DNA of 64,000 bases from Cellulophaga sp. HaHa_2_95 (GTDB lineage Bacteria; Bacteroidota; Bacteroidia; Flavobacteriales; Flavobacteriaceae), in contig NZ_CP058988.1 in assembly GCF_019278565.1 (NCBI RefSeq), positions 3,968,001 through 4,032,000 of the forward strand, given 5' to 3'. Both the position numbers and the translations under genes were made by a program. This document shows positions 28,342 through 37,883 of this stretch, piece after piece (positions within the stretch are counted from its first letter, which is position 1; each line of letters starts with the position of its first letter). The notes beneath the pieces are model-generated. The model had not been told where the DNA came from. It was given only the letters and a program-made list of their open reading frames with translations, and did no database searches.

Positions 28342-30792
28342 ATGAAAAAAGCAATCCTATGTATTGCACTGCTCATCAACAGTGCAATATTCGCAAACAC
28401 AGAAACCTCTACTACCGATGCGGTATTAGGCACAATTACAGGTACAATCTTAGACCAATCGTTACAAGAACCTATAGCATTCGCAGCTATTGTTATAAAG
28501 TCTAAAGACAATGCTACTATTATTACTGGGGGCATTACCGAGGAAAACGGGACTTTTGAAATCAAAAATATTCCCGAAGGTACACTCACTTTTTTAGTTC
28601 AATTTATAGGCTACAAAACCTACTCGAAGCTAGTAACGATTGATAAGAACCACAGAAAAATAGCTTTAGGAACCATTTACCTTGAAGATCAAACTCAAGA
28701 ATTATCCGGTGTAGAAGTAGTCGCTGAACGTACTACCATTGAACAGAAAATAGATAGGAAGGTAATTAATGTTGGAAAAGATCTTACCACCACAGGCGCA
28801 TCAGCATCAGACATCATGAACAATATTCCTTCTGTAAATATAGACCAACAGACAGGTGAACTCTCTATGCGCGGTAATTCTAACGTAAGAGTTATGGTAG
28901 ATGGTAAATTATCTAATGTTCCCGTAGCTCAATTACTAAAACAGATTCCGTCTAGCGCTATAAAATCTATTGAACTAATCACCAATCCTTCTGCAAAGTA
29001 TAATCCTGAAGGCATGAGCGGTATCATCAACATCATACTTCATAAAAATGCGAATAACGGATTTAATGGAACCATTAGCACCGGACTAACCGTTGGCGAA
29101 GAAGCTAAATTTAATAGTGCTATTGACTTAAATTATCGTTCAGGAAAATTTAATGTATATGGCAACTATGGTAATAATATCGGTAAATACGTAAATAACG
29201 GAAATCTTTACAGATTGGATGATAATTCTGAACAGCAGTTTAGTTTCCTTAACAACAACAAATCGCACTTATATAAAATAGGAATCGATTTTTATTTAAA
29301 TGAGTACCATACTATTTCATTTTTTACCAATCAGAATTCATTTGACGGAAAAGGAAAAGGAGATACTGATATTTTGTACTATGACGATGCCAGCAGAAAT
29401 TCAAATCAAATTTTTGATAATTTTCAAGACAACCTGAGCGAGCAGTACAATTTTGATTATAAACTGAAATTCAAAAAAGAAGGTCATTCTATAGAATTGG
29501 AGGTTGATTACAACGAATTTAATCAAAATGAAGATGCCTTTTTTGAGTCATCTGGTGCTACGGTTTTTCCTAACTACGTAGACATGGTGGATACCAAACG
29601 CAAGCAGAGCATCGCTAATTTGGATTATGTAAACCCTATAGACTCAATCTCTAAGTTAGAATTAGGCCTTGAATCTAGAAATTTTGAAACCAATGTAGAT
29701 TATACCTCTACAGGATTATCTTTTAATGAAACGGGGAACTTAATACCTACGCCAAATACCGATTTTGTATACGGAATGGATATCTATTCTGCTTATGCCA
29801 CTTTTGGTCAGAATTATAAAAAATGGTCCTATCAAGCAGGCTTACGTGTAGAAAATGTGGAAGTAAAAGCAGACACGAATAACATACGCTCTTTCTCTGA
29901 TAAATATACACAAGTATACCCTTCTGCCTATGTGACGTATGCCCCTAATGAGAAAAACCAACTTCAATTTAGTTTAAGTCGTCGCGTAGATAGACCTGGA
30001 TTACAACAAGTAAATCCTATTAGAGAATGGTCTACCCCCTTAATATCTTCTTTTGGAAACCAACGGTTAGTACCACAATTTACCAATTCTTATGAAGTTA
30101 ACTACACCAAACGTTTAGAAAAAGGAAGTATTACCACAGGTGTTTTCTACCGCCAAATTAAAGATGAAATTAATAGAGCTGTGTATGTAGACCGCTTAGA
30201 TCTAAACAAACTTATCTTAACCTATGATAATTTTGATAACACCACCGCTTACGGAATGGAAGTATCTTTGAACTACAAACCCTTAACCTGGTGGAGTATT
30301 AATGGTAGTTTTGATCTATTCTCTCAAACACAGAGAGGAATTACAGAGACCTTACCAACAGAAAACCCTAATGCAACTGTTGATGATATTGTAATAGAAG
30401 AAGTTCAGGTAGAGAATACAGCATGGAATTTTAGAATGAATAACAGTCTAAAAGCTACTAAAAACTTAAGTTTTCAAATCTTTGGTTTCTATCGTGGTGC
30501 TAACAAAAATATACAGTTTGACGTAAAGTCTATGTATTTTGTAAATACAGGAGCTCGCTACAGTTTTGCTGAAGGAAAAGGAACGTTTAGCCTAAACTTT
30601 AATGATGTGTTTAACACCATGCGCTTTGCTTTTGATAGCACGAGGCCGTATGCCTCGACGGGAGAATTTAATTGGGAAAGTAGAACCGTATACGCCGGCT
30701 TATCCTACATGTTTGGAAGTGGAAAAAATAAGGCTAGCAAACGTAAAAATAGAGATAATAACACCAAAGATAGTGGTGGCGGAATTTTATAA
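28342..30792 (+). CDS. Outer-membrane beta-barrel / TonB-receptor-like protein
   Basis: This 816-residue protein has a signal peptide (MKKAILCIALLINSAIFANT), a CarboxypepD_reg domain (about 32-115), a plug-like domain (about 125-230, with SASDIMNNIPSVNID and VRVMVDGKL) and a C-terminal beta-barrel (about 240-800) of the OMP_b-brl_3 type. No clear TonB box is seen. Close relatives sit in the outer membrane; ligand unknown. No SusD-like partner follows, so it is not a SusCD pair. Control appears to be by an ECF-type promoter, with a tetranucleotide array in the leader. Confidence 0.9.
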   Translation: MKKAILCIALLINSAIFANTETSTTDAVLGTITGTILDQSLQEPIAFAAIVIKSKDNATIITGGITEENGTFEIKNIPEGTLTFLVQFIGYKTYSKLVTIDKNHRKIALGTIYLEDQTQELSGVEVVAERTTIEQKIDRKVINVGKDLTTTGASASDIMNNIPSVNIDQQTGELSMRGNSNVRVMVDGKLSNVPVAQLLKQIPSSAIKSIELITNPSAKYNPEGMSGIINIILHKNANNGFNGTISTGLTVGEEAKFNSAIDLNYRSGKFNVYGNYGNNIGKYVNNGNLYRLDDNSEQQFSFLNNNKSHLYKIGIDFYLNEYHTISFFTNQNSFDGKGKGDTDILYYDDASRNSNQIFDNFQDNLSEQYNFDYKLKFKKEGHSIELEVDYNEFNQNEDAFFESSGATVFPNYVDMVDTKRKQSIANLDYVNPIDSISKLELGLESRNFETNVDYTSTGLSFNETGNLIPTPNTDFVYGMDIYSAYATFGQNYKKWSYQAGLRVENVEVKADTNNIRSFSDKYTQVYPSAYVTYAPNEKNQLQFSLSRRVDRPGLQQVNPIREWSTPLISSFGNQRLVPQFTNSYEVNYTKRLEKGSITTGVFYRQIKDEINRAVYVDRLDLNKLILTYDNFDNTTAYGMEVSLNYKPLTWWSINGSFDLFSQTQRGITETLPTENPNATVDDIVIEEVQVENTAWNFRMNNSLKATKNLSFQIFGFYRGANKNIQFDVKSMYFVNTGARYSFAEGKGTFSLNFNDVFNTMRFAFDSTRPYASTGEFNWESRTVYAGLSYMFGSGKNKASKRKNRDNNTKDSGGGIL

Positions 30793-30849
30793 CATAAACC
30801 CCCTAATTCTTTAGGCCGTACAATTTTCTAAGAATAGCGTATCAAAACA

Positions 30850-30877
30850 AAACCCCCAACATTGCTGTTGGGGGTTT
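30850..30877. terminator. Bidirectional terminator between convergent genes
   Basis: A perfect 12-bp GC-rich stem (AAACCCCCAACA with its complement) closes a TTGC loop and is flanked by A- and T-rich tails on the two sides. It serves the beta-barrel gene and the FabH-like gene that face each other here. Confidence 0.85.
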
Positions 30878-30902
30878 ATTTATATATAGTTTCAAAATTA
30901 TT

Positions 30903-31913
30903 TTACCAGCGGATAATAACACTACCCCACGTAAAGCCACTACCAAATGCAGCTAGCACTACCAAGTCTCCTTCTTTTACTTTGCCTTGTTCCCAAGCTT
31001 CCGTCAAAGCTATTGGAATAGATGCCGCTGTCGTATTTCCGTAGTTCATAATATTATTAAAAACTTGATCATCTGACAATTGGAATTTCTTCTGAATGAA
31101 TTGAGAAATTCTCAAGTTTGCTTGATGCGGCACTAACATATCAATATCTGTTGGCGCTAATTTATTAGCTCCTAGACCTTCCATGATTACTTCACTAAAA
31201 CGAACTACAGCATTTTTAAATACAAATTGTCCGTTCATATATGGAAAATATGATTCATCATTAGGGTCATTGTCTTCTATAATATCGGTCACCCATCTTT
31301 TCCCCATTCCCGGAGCTATTAGAGATAACTCTTCCGCATGCTGCCCTTCTGAATGTAAATGTGTAGATAAGATACCTTTTGTATTATCTTCTTCTCTTGA
31401 TAATATGGCAGCTCCTGCTCCATCACCAAAAATTACAGAAACACCTCTACCACGCGTAGACATATCTAAGCCATGAGAATGCAGTTCTGAACCAATCACT
31501 AAAACATTCTTATACATCCCTGTTTTAATGTACTGATCTGCAACAGAAATAGCGTAAACAAAACCAGAACATTGATTTCTTACATCTAATGCTCCTACCG
31601 TTTTAATGCCTAAATCTCGTTGCACCAAGACACCTGGCCCAGGAAAGTAGTAATCCGGACTTAGCGTGGCAAATACAATAAAATCAATATCATCTTTATC
31701 AATACCGGCTCTTTCAATAGCAATTTTAGCAGCTTTAACCCCCATAGTGGTGGTAGTATCACCATCGCCTTTTATAACATGACGTCTCTCTTTAATGCCT
31801 GTTCTTTCTTGAATCCACGCATCGTTAGTATCCATGACCTTTGATAAATCATCATTAGTCACAACGTTTTCAGGAACGTAATGTCCTAAGCCTATAATTT
31901 TCGAATTATACAT
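30903..31913 (-). CDS. 3-oxoacyl-ACP synthase III (FabH-like)
   Basis: This 336-residue thiolase-fold enzyme has the full FabH triad: Cys115 (NQCSGF), His263 (PHQANLRI) and Asn293 (NYGNTTAASIP). FabH condenses acetyl- or branched acyl-CoA with malonyl-ACP to start fatty-acid synthesis. It is not beside plsX or rpmF, the usual neighbours of housekeeping fabH, so it may be a second KAS III with a different starter. The N-terminal half keeps the ERTGIKERR signature. Confidence 0.92.
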   Translation of the reverse strand: MYNSKIIGLGHYVPENVVTNDDLSKVMDTNDAWIQERTGIKERRHVIKGDGDTTTTMGVKAAKIAIERAGIDKDDIDFIVFATLSPDYYFPGPGVLVQRDLGIKTVGALDVRNQCSGFVYAISVADQYIKTGMYKNVLVIGSELHSHGLDMSTRGRGVSVIFGDGAGAAILSREEDNTKGILSTHLHSEGQHAEELSLIAPGMGKRWVTDIIEDNDPNDESYFPYMNGQFVFKNAVVRFSEVIMEGLGANKLAPTDIDMLVPHQANLRISQFIQKKFQLSDDQVFNNIMNYGNTTAASIPIALTEAWEQGKVKEGDLVVLAAFGSGFTWGSVIIRW

Positions 31914-32048
31914 ACAGTTTAGTTATCTGATCTGTTTATTATACATTTATTTAAGTTACGAATTAAATAAACAAGAACGCAATTTAAGGATTATTCTACA
32001 ATGTTGTAAAATCATTACAGAATTATACATTTAGTTTGTATCGTAACA

Positions 32049-32093
32049 AATTAAAAGTCAGAAATATGTTGCACATACTACTGACTTTTAATT
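32049..32093 (-). terminator. Inverted repeat after the ABC1-kinase gene
   Basis: A 13-bp perfect inverted repeat (AATTAAAAGTCAG and its complement) has a 19-base loop. It sits 20 bases past the kinase stop. The U-tract is weak because the T-rich part is within the stem. Confidence 0.5.
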
Positions 32094-32112
32094 CAAATTT
32101 TTAGGCTATTTT

Positions 32113-33423
32113 TTAATCCAAATATTGTCTAAAATTATTAACCTCAACTTTAGCTTTTAAATCGTGCAGTAAATTAAAGAGTCCGAAGAACGTTCTATTC
32201 ATATACAAAAAATGCTTAGAACCTCTATTACCATTCATTTTCCTAATCTGATCATCTTTAGAATACCGCTGACTTAAATCGGCAATTTGATGCCAAAAAT
32301 CATCAGAACCAAAATCAAAAGTATCTCCATTAAAAGGCGATGTGAACAACAGTAACATCTCTTTAAACAATGCCTTGAAAAATATAATTTCATCTTCAGA
32401 ATCTGTAGGAGTAAGAATTTCTAGTTCATACAGTTTTTCCATAAAATGCGTATCATTTTCAATAACCTCTTTCTTCGCAAGTTCGAAGTAAGGTATGTAG
32501 AATTCATCTGGCACTTCTTTAATGCAACCAAAATCTATCGCAATAAGTGTGTTGTCTTTGCTCACTAAGAAATTTCCTGGATGCGGGTCTGCGTGTACTT
32601 TTCTTAGGCCGTGAATTTGGAACATATAGAAATCCCATAAAGCCTGCCCCAATGTATTTCCTTCCGCTGCGCTAAAATCTGTTTTAGCAAACTCACTTAA
32701 ATGAATCCCATTCATCCAGTCCATAGTAATAATCCGTTCACTAGACAATTTTGGATAATATTCTGGGAATTCCATATTCGGAATTACCGTACATGCTTTT
32801 GTTATTTCTTGACTCTGCTTCATTTCAAGAATATAGTTGGTTTCTTCAACCAGTTTATTCTCTACTTCTTTAAAATATTTATCTGAATCTTTACCTTTTA
32901 AGTTAAACATGCGTATGGCTATAGGTTTAACAATAGCCAAATCACTAGATATACTTTCTGACACCCCTGGATACTGAATTTTTACTGCCAAGGTTTTCCC
33001 ATCTTTGGTAGCCTTATGCACCTGACCTATACTCGCTGCATTTATAGAATCTTTATCAAAAGTATCATATACTTCCTCAGGGTATTTCCCTAAATACTTT
33101 TTGAACGTTTTGCGCACCAACGGGGCAGATAGCGGAGGAACTGAAAACTGAGATAATGAAAACTTTTCTACATAAGCAGAAGGAAGAATGTTTTTCTCCA
33201 TGCTTAGCATTTGTGCTACTTTAAGCGCACTACCTTTTAAGCTTTTGAGTCCGTCATAAATATCACCCGCATTATCTTCATTGAGCTCATCTTTTGATAA
33301 CTCCGGGTTTACCAACTTCTTACTGTAATATTTTACGTAATTACCACCTATTTTAACCCCTGTTTTCACGAGCTTTCCTGCTCTTTCTATTTTACCAGTA
33401 GGAATTTTGTCTAATGTTTTCAT
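32113..33423 (-). CDS. ABC1/AarF/UbiB-family atypical kinase
   Basis: This 436-residue protein has the UbiB-family signature: a KxGQ-like element (ALKVAQMLS, residues 66-74, with Ala for Gly), the Ala-rich loop NAASIGQVHKA, VKIQYPG with the ATP-binding Lys, HADPHPGNF and the DFG-like IDFGC. The family supports ubiquinone or lipid metabolism in other organisms; this lineage uses menaquinone, so its client is unclear. A TetR-type gene precedes it by 62 bases on the same strand and probably shares its transcript. Confidence 0.9.
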   Translation of the reverse strand: MKTLDKIPTGKIERAGKLVKTGVKIGGNYVKYYSKKLVNPELSKDELNEDNAGDIYDGLKSLKGSALKVAQMLSMEKNILPSAYVEKFSLSQFSVPPLSAPLVRKTFKKYLGKYPEEVYDTFDKDSINAASIGQVHKATKDGKTLAVKIQYPGVSESISSDLAIVKPIAIRMFNLKGKDSDKYFKEVENKLVEETNYILEMKQSQEITKACTVIPNMEFPEYYPKLSSERIITMDWMNGIHLSEFAKTDFSAAEGNTLGQALWDFYMFQIHGLRKVHADPHPGNFLVSKDNTLIAIDFGCIKEVPDEFYIPYFELAKKEVIENDTHFMEKLYELEILTPTDSEDEIIFFKALFKEMLLLFTSPFNGDTFDFGSDDFWHQIADLSQRYSKDDQIRKMNGNRGSKHFLYMNRTFFGLFNLLHDLKAKVEVNNFRQYLD

Positions 33424-33485
33424 AAGATACTTTTTATTAAAAGTGGTTAAAACAATATGTAGTGGTTCTTGGTCGTCGCTAAATA

Positions 33486-34145
33486 TTATGCGAATTTCTC
33501 TTTGTATAGAAATTTACCGAAGTCAATAATACTTTCTAAAGGTGTATTTTCAAAAATGTCAAAAATGGTTTTAACAGATTTCTCTATCGCCATATCTGTT
33601 TTTTCAAATCCAGCACTGGTATCTACCATCCAAAATTTAAGCAAGAATAAAAATTGAACCCAAGTACCTTCACTGTAAAGCTGTGGGCTTTTCTTTGAAA
33701 TTTTAAATGATTTATCTGCGTTAGCATCTGCGACTAAAGAAGAAGCAAATGTTTTTATGTTAGATCTCAGTCCTTTCAACTGGTTTAAATTCTTCAACAT
33801 ATTTTCATGCTCTTTCAAGGCAAAAAGCACATAACTCCTATTCATGGTAAGTAGTTCAAACATAGAGAAAAAGAAGGTGAGCATTTTATCTTGATTTGAA
33901 AATGACTCGTAATCCTCATTTTTAGCCATGACGCCAACAGTATTGATATAAAACTTTTCCCATATGGCAGCTTGTAATCCTTCTACTGAACCAAAAAAGT
34001 TGTAAAACTCTTCTTCTGGTATCGTGTGCGCTTTACAAAACTTGTAAATAGATTTTGGTACAATCTCATGTTCTAAAACATAATCCATGTACATTCCTAT
34101 AATCTGATCTTCCGTGATTTTTTTTGTTTCTGATTTTTTAGCCAT
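33486..34145 (-). CDS. TetR-family transcriptional regulator
   Basis: This 219-residue protein has an N-terminal helix-turn-helix (about residues 15-65) with the TetR-like element EEFYNFFGSVEGLQAAIWEK and an all-helical ligand-binding C terminus. The HTH is divergent but the length is normal. It precedes the ABC1-type kinase, and the pairing suggests it regulates that unit. A strong hairpin (34192-34227) lies in its upstream region. Confidence 0.82.
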   Translation of the reverse strand: MAKKSETKKITEDQIIGMYMDYVLEHEIVPKSIYKFCKAHTIPEEEFYNFFGSVEGLQAAIWEKFYINTVGVMAKNEDYESFSNQDKMLTFFFSMFELLTMNRSYVLFALKEHENMLKNLNQLKGLRSNIKTFASSLVADANADKSFKISKKSPQLYSEGTWVQFLFLLKFWMVDTSAGFEKTDMAIEKSVKTIFDIFENTPLESIIDFGKFLYKEKFA

Positions 34146-34191
34146 GACTTTTATAGTTTAAGAGTGACAAAGCAATTTACTATTGGTATAA

Positions 34192-34227
34192 AAAAACGTA
34201 TTTCCTAGAAGACGGAAATACGTTTTT
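34192..34227. terminator. Strong hairpin in a divergent intergenic region
   Basis: A perfect 14-bp inverted repeat (AAAAACGTATTTCC and its complement) with an 8-base loop has A- and T-runs on its flanks, so it could terminate in either direction. Both neighbouring genes point away from it. It could be an attenuator of the TetR leader, the end of an unseen RNA or a binding site. Confidence 0.6.
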
Positions 34228-34471
34228 AAACAACCTAACCAATAAATAATAATAGTGTAATCGTTTAAAAAACTAAATTCTTCTTCATAGCAATTAATCT
34301 TCCTCGATTACAATTCAAAGATACAAAAATGTTTAACTATTTTAAAAATAAATTAAACAAAATTTTTGTTAATCTTTTTTTGATGCTTTTTAAGAAATAC
34401 ATCAATCTTACTTTTAATTAGACGTATTAGGTCTTAAGAGCTAACAACAGTCTTGAAAAAAATAAAAAGAA

Positions 34472-34512
34472 TGTCAGTTTGTCACTTTATGTCAGATTGG
34501 TATTTTTTTTGA
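34472..34512 (+). promoter_or_regulatory. htpG: Putative heat-shock/sigma-54-like promoter region of htpG
   Basis: Three TGTCA direct repeats start at 34472, 34480 and 34490. They are followed by TTGG (34497-34500), ten bases and GA (34511-34512). GG-N10-G(C/A) is the geometry of sigma-54 promoters, and the block lies 44 bases before the htpG ATG. I see no Bacteroidota -33/-7 pair here. The rest of the 34146-34555 gap is AT-rich with no gene seen besides the hairpin at 34192-34227. Confidence 0.45.
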
Positions 34513-34555
34513 CTGTGGTAGTATCATATTAACAATTATAAATTTTAAATTACAT

Positions 34556-36442
34556 ATGGCGACAGGTAAGATTAATGTGTCCGTTGATAATATATTTCCT
34601 TTAATAAAGAAATTTCTTTACAGCGATCACGAAATATTTTTAAGAGAGTTGATTTCTAATGCGACAGATGCAACTTTAAAATTGAAGCATTTAACTTCTA
34701 TTGGTGAAGCTTCTGTAGAGTATGGCAATCCTATTATCGAAATAAAAGTAGATAAAGAAGGAAAGAAAATCCATATTATTGATCAAGGTCTAGGTATGAC
34801 CGAAGATGAAGTAAAGAAGTATATTAACGAAGTAGCTTTTTCTGGTGCTGAAGAATTTTTAGATAAATATAAAGACAGCGCAAAAGATTCTGGAATTATA
34901 GGCCACTTTGGTTTAGGTTTCTACTCTGCTTTTATGGTAGCTAGTAAGGTTGAAATTATTACTAAAAGTTTTAAAGACGAACCTGCAGTACATTGGTCTT
35001 GTGATGGTTCTCCTAATTTTGACTTAGAGCCTTCTGATAAAACAGAAAGAGGAACAGAGATTGTACTTCATGTTGCTGATGATTCTACAGAATTTTTAGA
35101 AGACCATAGAATTAATGAGCTTTTATCTAAGTATAATAAGTTTATGCCAGTTCCTATTAAATTTGGAACTAAAACTGAAACCTTACCAAAACCAGAGGGC
35201 GCTAAAGAAGAAGATGCCGCTCCTACGGAAGAGGTAGATAATATTATTAATAACCCTACTCCTGCTTGGACAAAACAACCTGCAGATTTAGAGACAAAAG
35301 ATTACCAAGAGTTCTATAGAGAATTGTATCCAATGCAATTTGAAGAGCCTTTATTTCATATTCATTTAAATGTTGATTATCCGTTTCATTTAACTGGTAT
35401 TTTATATTTCCCTAGGTTATCTAATGATTTAAACACTCAGAAAGATAAAATTCAATTATACCAAAACCAAGTTTATGTAACAGACAACGTTGAAGGTATT
35501 GTTCCGGAGTTTTTAATGATGCTTCGCGGGGTTGTAGATTCTCCAGACATACCGTTAAACGTATCTCGTTCTTATTTACAAGCAGACGGTGCAGTTAAGA
35601 AAATATCATCTTACATAACTAGAAAAGTAGCCGATAAGCTTTCTTCTTTATTCAAAAACAACAGAGAAGATTTTGAAGCTAAATGGAATGATATTAAAAT
35701 AGTCATTGAATATGGTATGCTTTCTGAAGATAAATTCTTTGAAAAAGCAGACAAATTTGCACTGTACCCAACGGTAGATGGTAAGTTCTACACATTTGAA
35801 GAATTACAAGAAAACCTAAAGGCTAATCAAACAGATAAAGATGGTAAGCTAGTTATTCTTTACGCATCGGACAAAGAAGCACAACACAGTTATATAGAAG
35901 CTGCAAAAGCAAAAGACTACCAAGTATTACTTTTAGATTCTCCTATTATTTCGCATTTAATGCAGAAATTAGAAACATCTAAAGAGAATATTTCTTTTAC
36001 ACGTGTTGATGCGGATCATATTGAAAACTTAATTAAGAAAGACGAGGAGCAGATTTCTAAACTTTCTGATGAAGAAAAAGAAACTCTTAAAAAAGAATTA
36101 GAGGAAACAATCGCTAACAAATCATACACGATTCAGTTAGAAGCTATGGATAGCGCTGCGTCTCCTTTTATCATTACGGAGCCTGAATTTATGCGTCGTA
36201 TGAAAGAGATGCAACAAACCGGTGGTGGCGGAATGTTTGGAATGGGTAATATGCCAGAAATGTATAACCTTATTGTAAACACCAATAGCCCATTAGTTTC
36301 TGAAATTTTAACTACCAAAACAGCTAAGAAGAAAGAACGATTAATAAATCAGTCTTTAGATTTAGCACGTTTATCTAAAGGGCTATTAAAAGGTGAAGAG
36401 CTTACAAACTTCATTAAGCGTAGTTACGAGATGGTAAAATAA
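34556..36442 (+). CDS. htpG: Molecular chaperone HtpG (Hsp90)
   Basis: This 628-residue protein has the GHKL ATPase domain with ELISNATDATLKLK and IGHFGLGFYSAFMVA, a middle domain with the catalytic-loop Arg region (NVSRSYLQ) and the C-terminal dimerisation domain. A short acidic linker (about 215-235) separates the first two domains. HtpG is a cytoplasmic ATP-dependent chaperone. It is monocistronic, ended by a strong terminator. Confidence 0.97.
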   Translation: MATGKINVSVDNIFPLIKKFLYSDHEIFLRELISNATDATLKLKHLTSIGEASVEYGNPIIEIKVDKEGKKIHIIDQGLGMTEDEVKKYINEVAFSGAEEFLDKYKDSAKDSGIIGHFGLGFYSAFMVASKVEIITKSFKDEPAVHWSCDGSPNFDLEPSDKTERGTEIVLHVADDSTEFLEDHRINELLSKYNKFMPVPIKFGTKTETLPKPEGAKEEDAAPTEEVDNIINNPTPAWTKQPADLETKDYQEFYRELYPMQFEEPLFHIHLNVDYPFHLTGILYFPRLSNDLNTQKDKIQLYQNQVYVTDNVEGIVPEFLMMLRGVVDSPDIPLNVSRSYLQADGAVKKISSYITRKVADKLSSLFKNNREDFEAKWNDIKIVIEYGMLSEDKFFEKADKFALYPTVDGKFYTFEELQENLKANQTDKDGKLVILYASDKEAQHSYIEAAKAKDYQVLLLDSPIISHLMQKLETSKENISFTRVDADHIENLIKKDEEQISKLSDEEKETLKKELEETIANKSYTIQLEAMDSAASPFIITEPEFMRRMKEMQQTGGGGMFGMGNMPEMYNLIVNTNSPLVSEILTTKTAKKKERLINQSLDLARLSKGLLKGEELTNFIKRSYEMVK

Positions 36443-36488
36443 ATGTGCGATTAGGGTTGATATTTGACCCTTATTCGGTATAATTTTC

Positions 36489-36522
36489 AAAAAGCCGCTT
36501 CATGTATTTGAAGCGGCTTTTT
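36489..36522 (+). terminator. htpG: Terminator after htpG
   Basis: A perfect 14-bp stem (AAAAAGCCGCTTCA with its complement) with a 6-base loop and a T-rich tail. It begins 47 bases past the htpG stop. Confidence 0.9.
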
Positions 36523-36564
36523 ATTTTTAGAAAAGTTAGTATCTTTCAGCAAACAACCACACCA

Positions 36565-37881
36565 ATGAATAACGATTACCGCAGCCCTTCCTTTAAAAGA
36601 TGGTTAGATAAATTGCAGCAAGAAAGTTGGCAATTAGAATTAATTATTTCAGGTTTTGCCATTTATGCTTTGATTTTGGCCTATGAACCAATATCAATTA
36701 ACATTTCTGAGGCTATGAACTCTCAACAGACAATAAAAATGATACTGTGGTTTATTGTTTTCATTTCTTGGGCAATATTCATATTCAACCTCACGCTTCA
36801 TATTGTCTTAAGAGGACTTTGGATTGGTGCTCTAGGCTTACGCTATGTGTCTGGCGATATTGATTATCATAAATTAAATTACTCAAAAAAATTTACTAAA
36901 CATCTCAAAAAAAGAGTTGGTACTTTTGATCGCTACATTGCTAGGCTTGAAAAATATTGTAGCATTTTATTTGCCATAAGTTTTTTAGTTTTCTTTTATA
37001 TTTTAGGCTTTTTTACAATTCTCCTTACCTTAACAGGTTTGAGTTATTTTGTCACAGAAGTATTGAATTTAAAGGGAATATTGAAAAAGGCGATAGGCCT
37101 TTGTATGGTCATTTTATTTGGCATGGGTATCCTACTCACTTTTATAGATTTCATTACCATGGGCTACCTAAAGAAAAATAAGTACATTTCTTTAGTATAC
37201 TATCCTTTTTACAGACTATTCACCTACTTGACTTTATCTTTTTTATATAGACCATTGGTGTACAATTTTCTAGATAATAAGTTTGGAAGAAGGCTAAGTC
37301 TTATGCTATTACCATCATATTTGGCAATTATATTTTTCTCAACATTATACTATCAAAACTCAAACTACATTTTAAAAACAGATATTTCTTCTGAGGTTTA
37401 CAGCTATCAAAACCATTATGAAGATTTACTGATAGAAAAGACTGATTTCGGTAAAATAATCACAATTCCTTCCAAAATAATCAGAACACCGTATCTTCAA
37501 ATATTTCTATACTATACAGAGCAAATAGAAGATCATGTTTTTGAAAGCAATAAAAACCTAAAACCGAAAGAAGATTTAAGGAGTTTTAAATCTGATTTTG
37601 TAAATATTAATATAGAAACTAATAACAAAAAAGATTTAAGACTAGATTATCTAAAAACTTTAAACGAAATTTATTCAATAAGGATTGATTCCAGTAAATA
37701 TAAAGCAGACTTTACTATAAGCACCAATAGCAAAGAACGTTTAGGTTTTGAAACCTACCTCAACATAAGAGATTTAAAGGAAGGCAAACATATCCTCCGT
37801 ATCTTAGCACCGCCAGCAGATAGTACTCAAGTAGCAAATGACACCTTAGTCACTATTCCGTTTTGGCATTTTAAAGACTAA
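36565..37881 (+). CDS. Membrane protein of unknown function
   Basis: I chose the ATG at 36565 (MNNDYRSPSFKRWL), because the longer frame starts inside the htpG terminator. The 438-residue product has about six hydrophobic segments in its first 270 residues and then a charged extracytoplasmic region of about 160 residues. Between segments 2 and 3 is a basic loop. No family is recognised. It is followed by a DoxX-like gene after 2 bases, so the two are probably co-transcribed. Confidence 0.8.
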   Translation: MNNDYRSPSFKRWLDKLQQESWQLELIISGFAIYALILAYEPISINISEAMNSQQTIKMILWFIVFISWAIFIFNLTLHIVLRGLWIGALGLRYVSGDIDYHKLNYSKKFTKHLKKRVGTFDRYIARLEKYCSILFAISFLVFFYILGFFTILLTLTGLSYFVTEVLNLKGILKKAIGLCMVILFGMGILLTFIDFITMGYLKKNKYISLVYYPFYRLFTYLTLSFLYRPLVYNFLDNKFGRRLSLMLLPSYLAIIFFSTLYYQNSNYILKTDISSEVYSYQNHYEDLLIEKTDFGKIITIPSKIIRTPYLQIFLYYTEQIEDHVFESNKNLKPKEDLRSFKSDFVNINIETNNKKDLRLDYLKTLNEIYSIRIDSSKYKADFTISTNSKERLGFETYLNIRDLKEGKHILRILAPPADSTQVANDTLVTIPFWHFKD

Positions 37882-37883
37882 TT

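Noticed and set aside
36502..36564. An upstream ATG that would add 21 residues to the membrane protein after htpG.
   Set aside because: That start lies within the stem of the htpG terminator; the ATG at 36565 begins a normal soluble N terminus.
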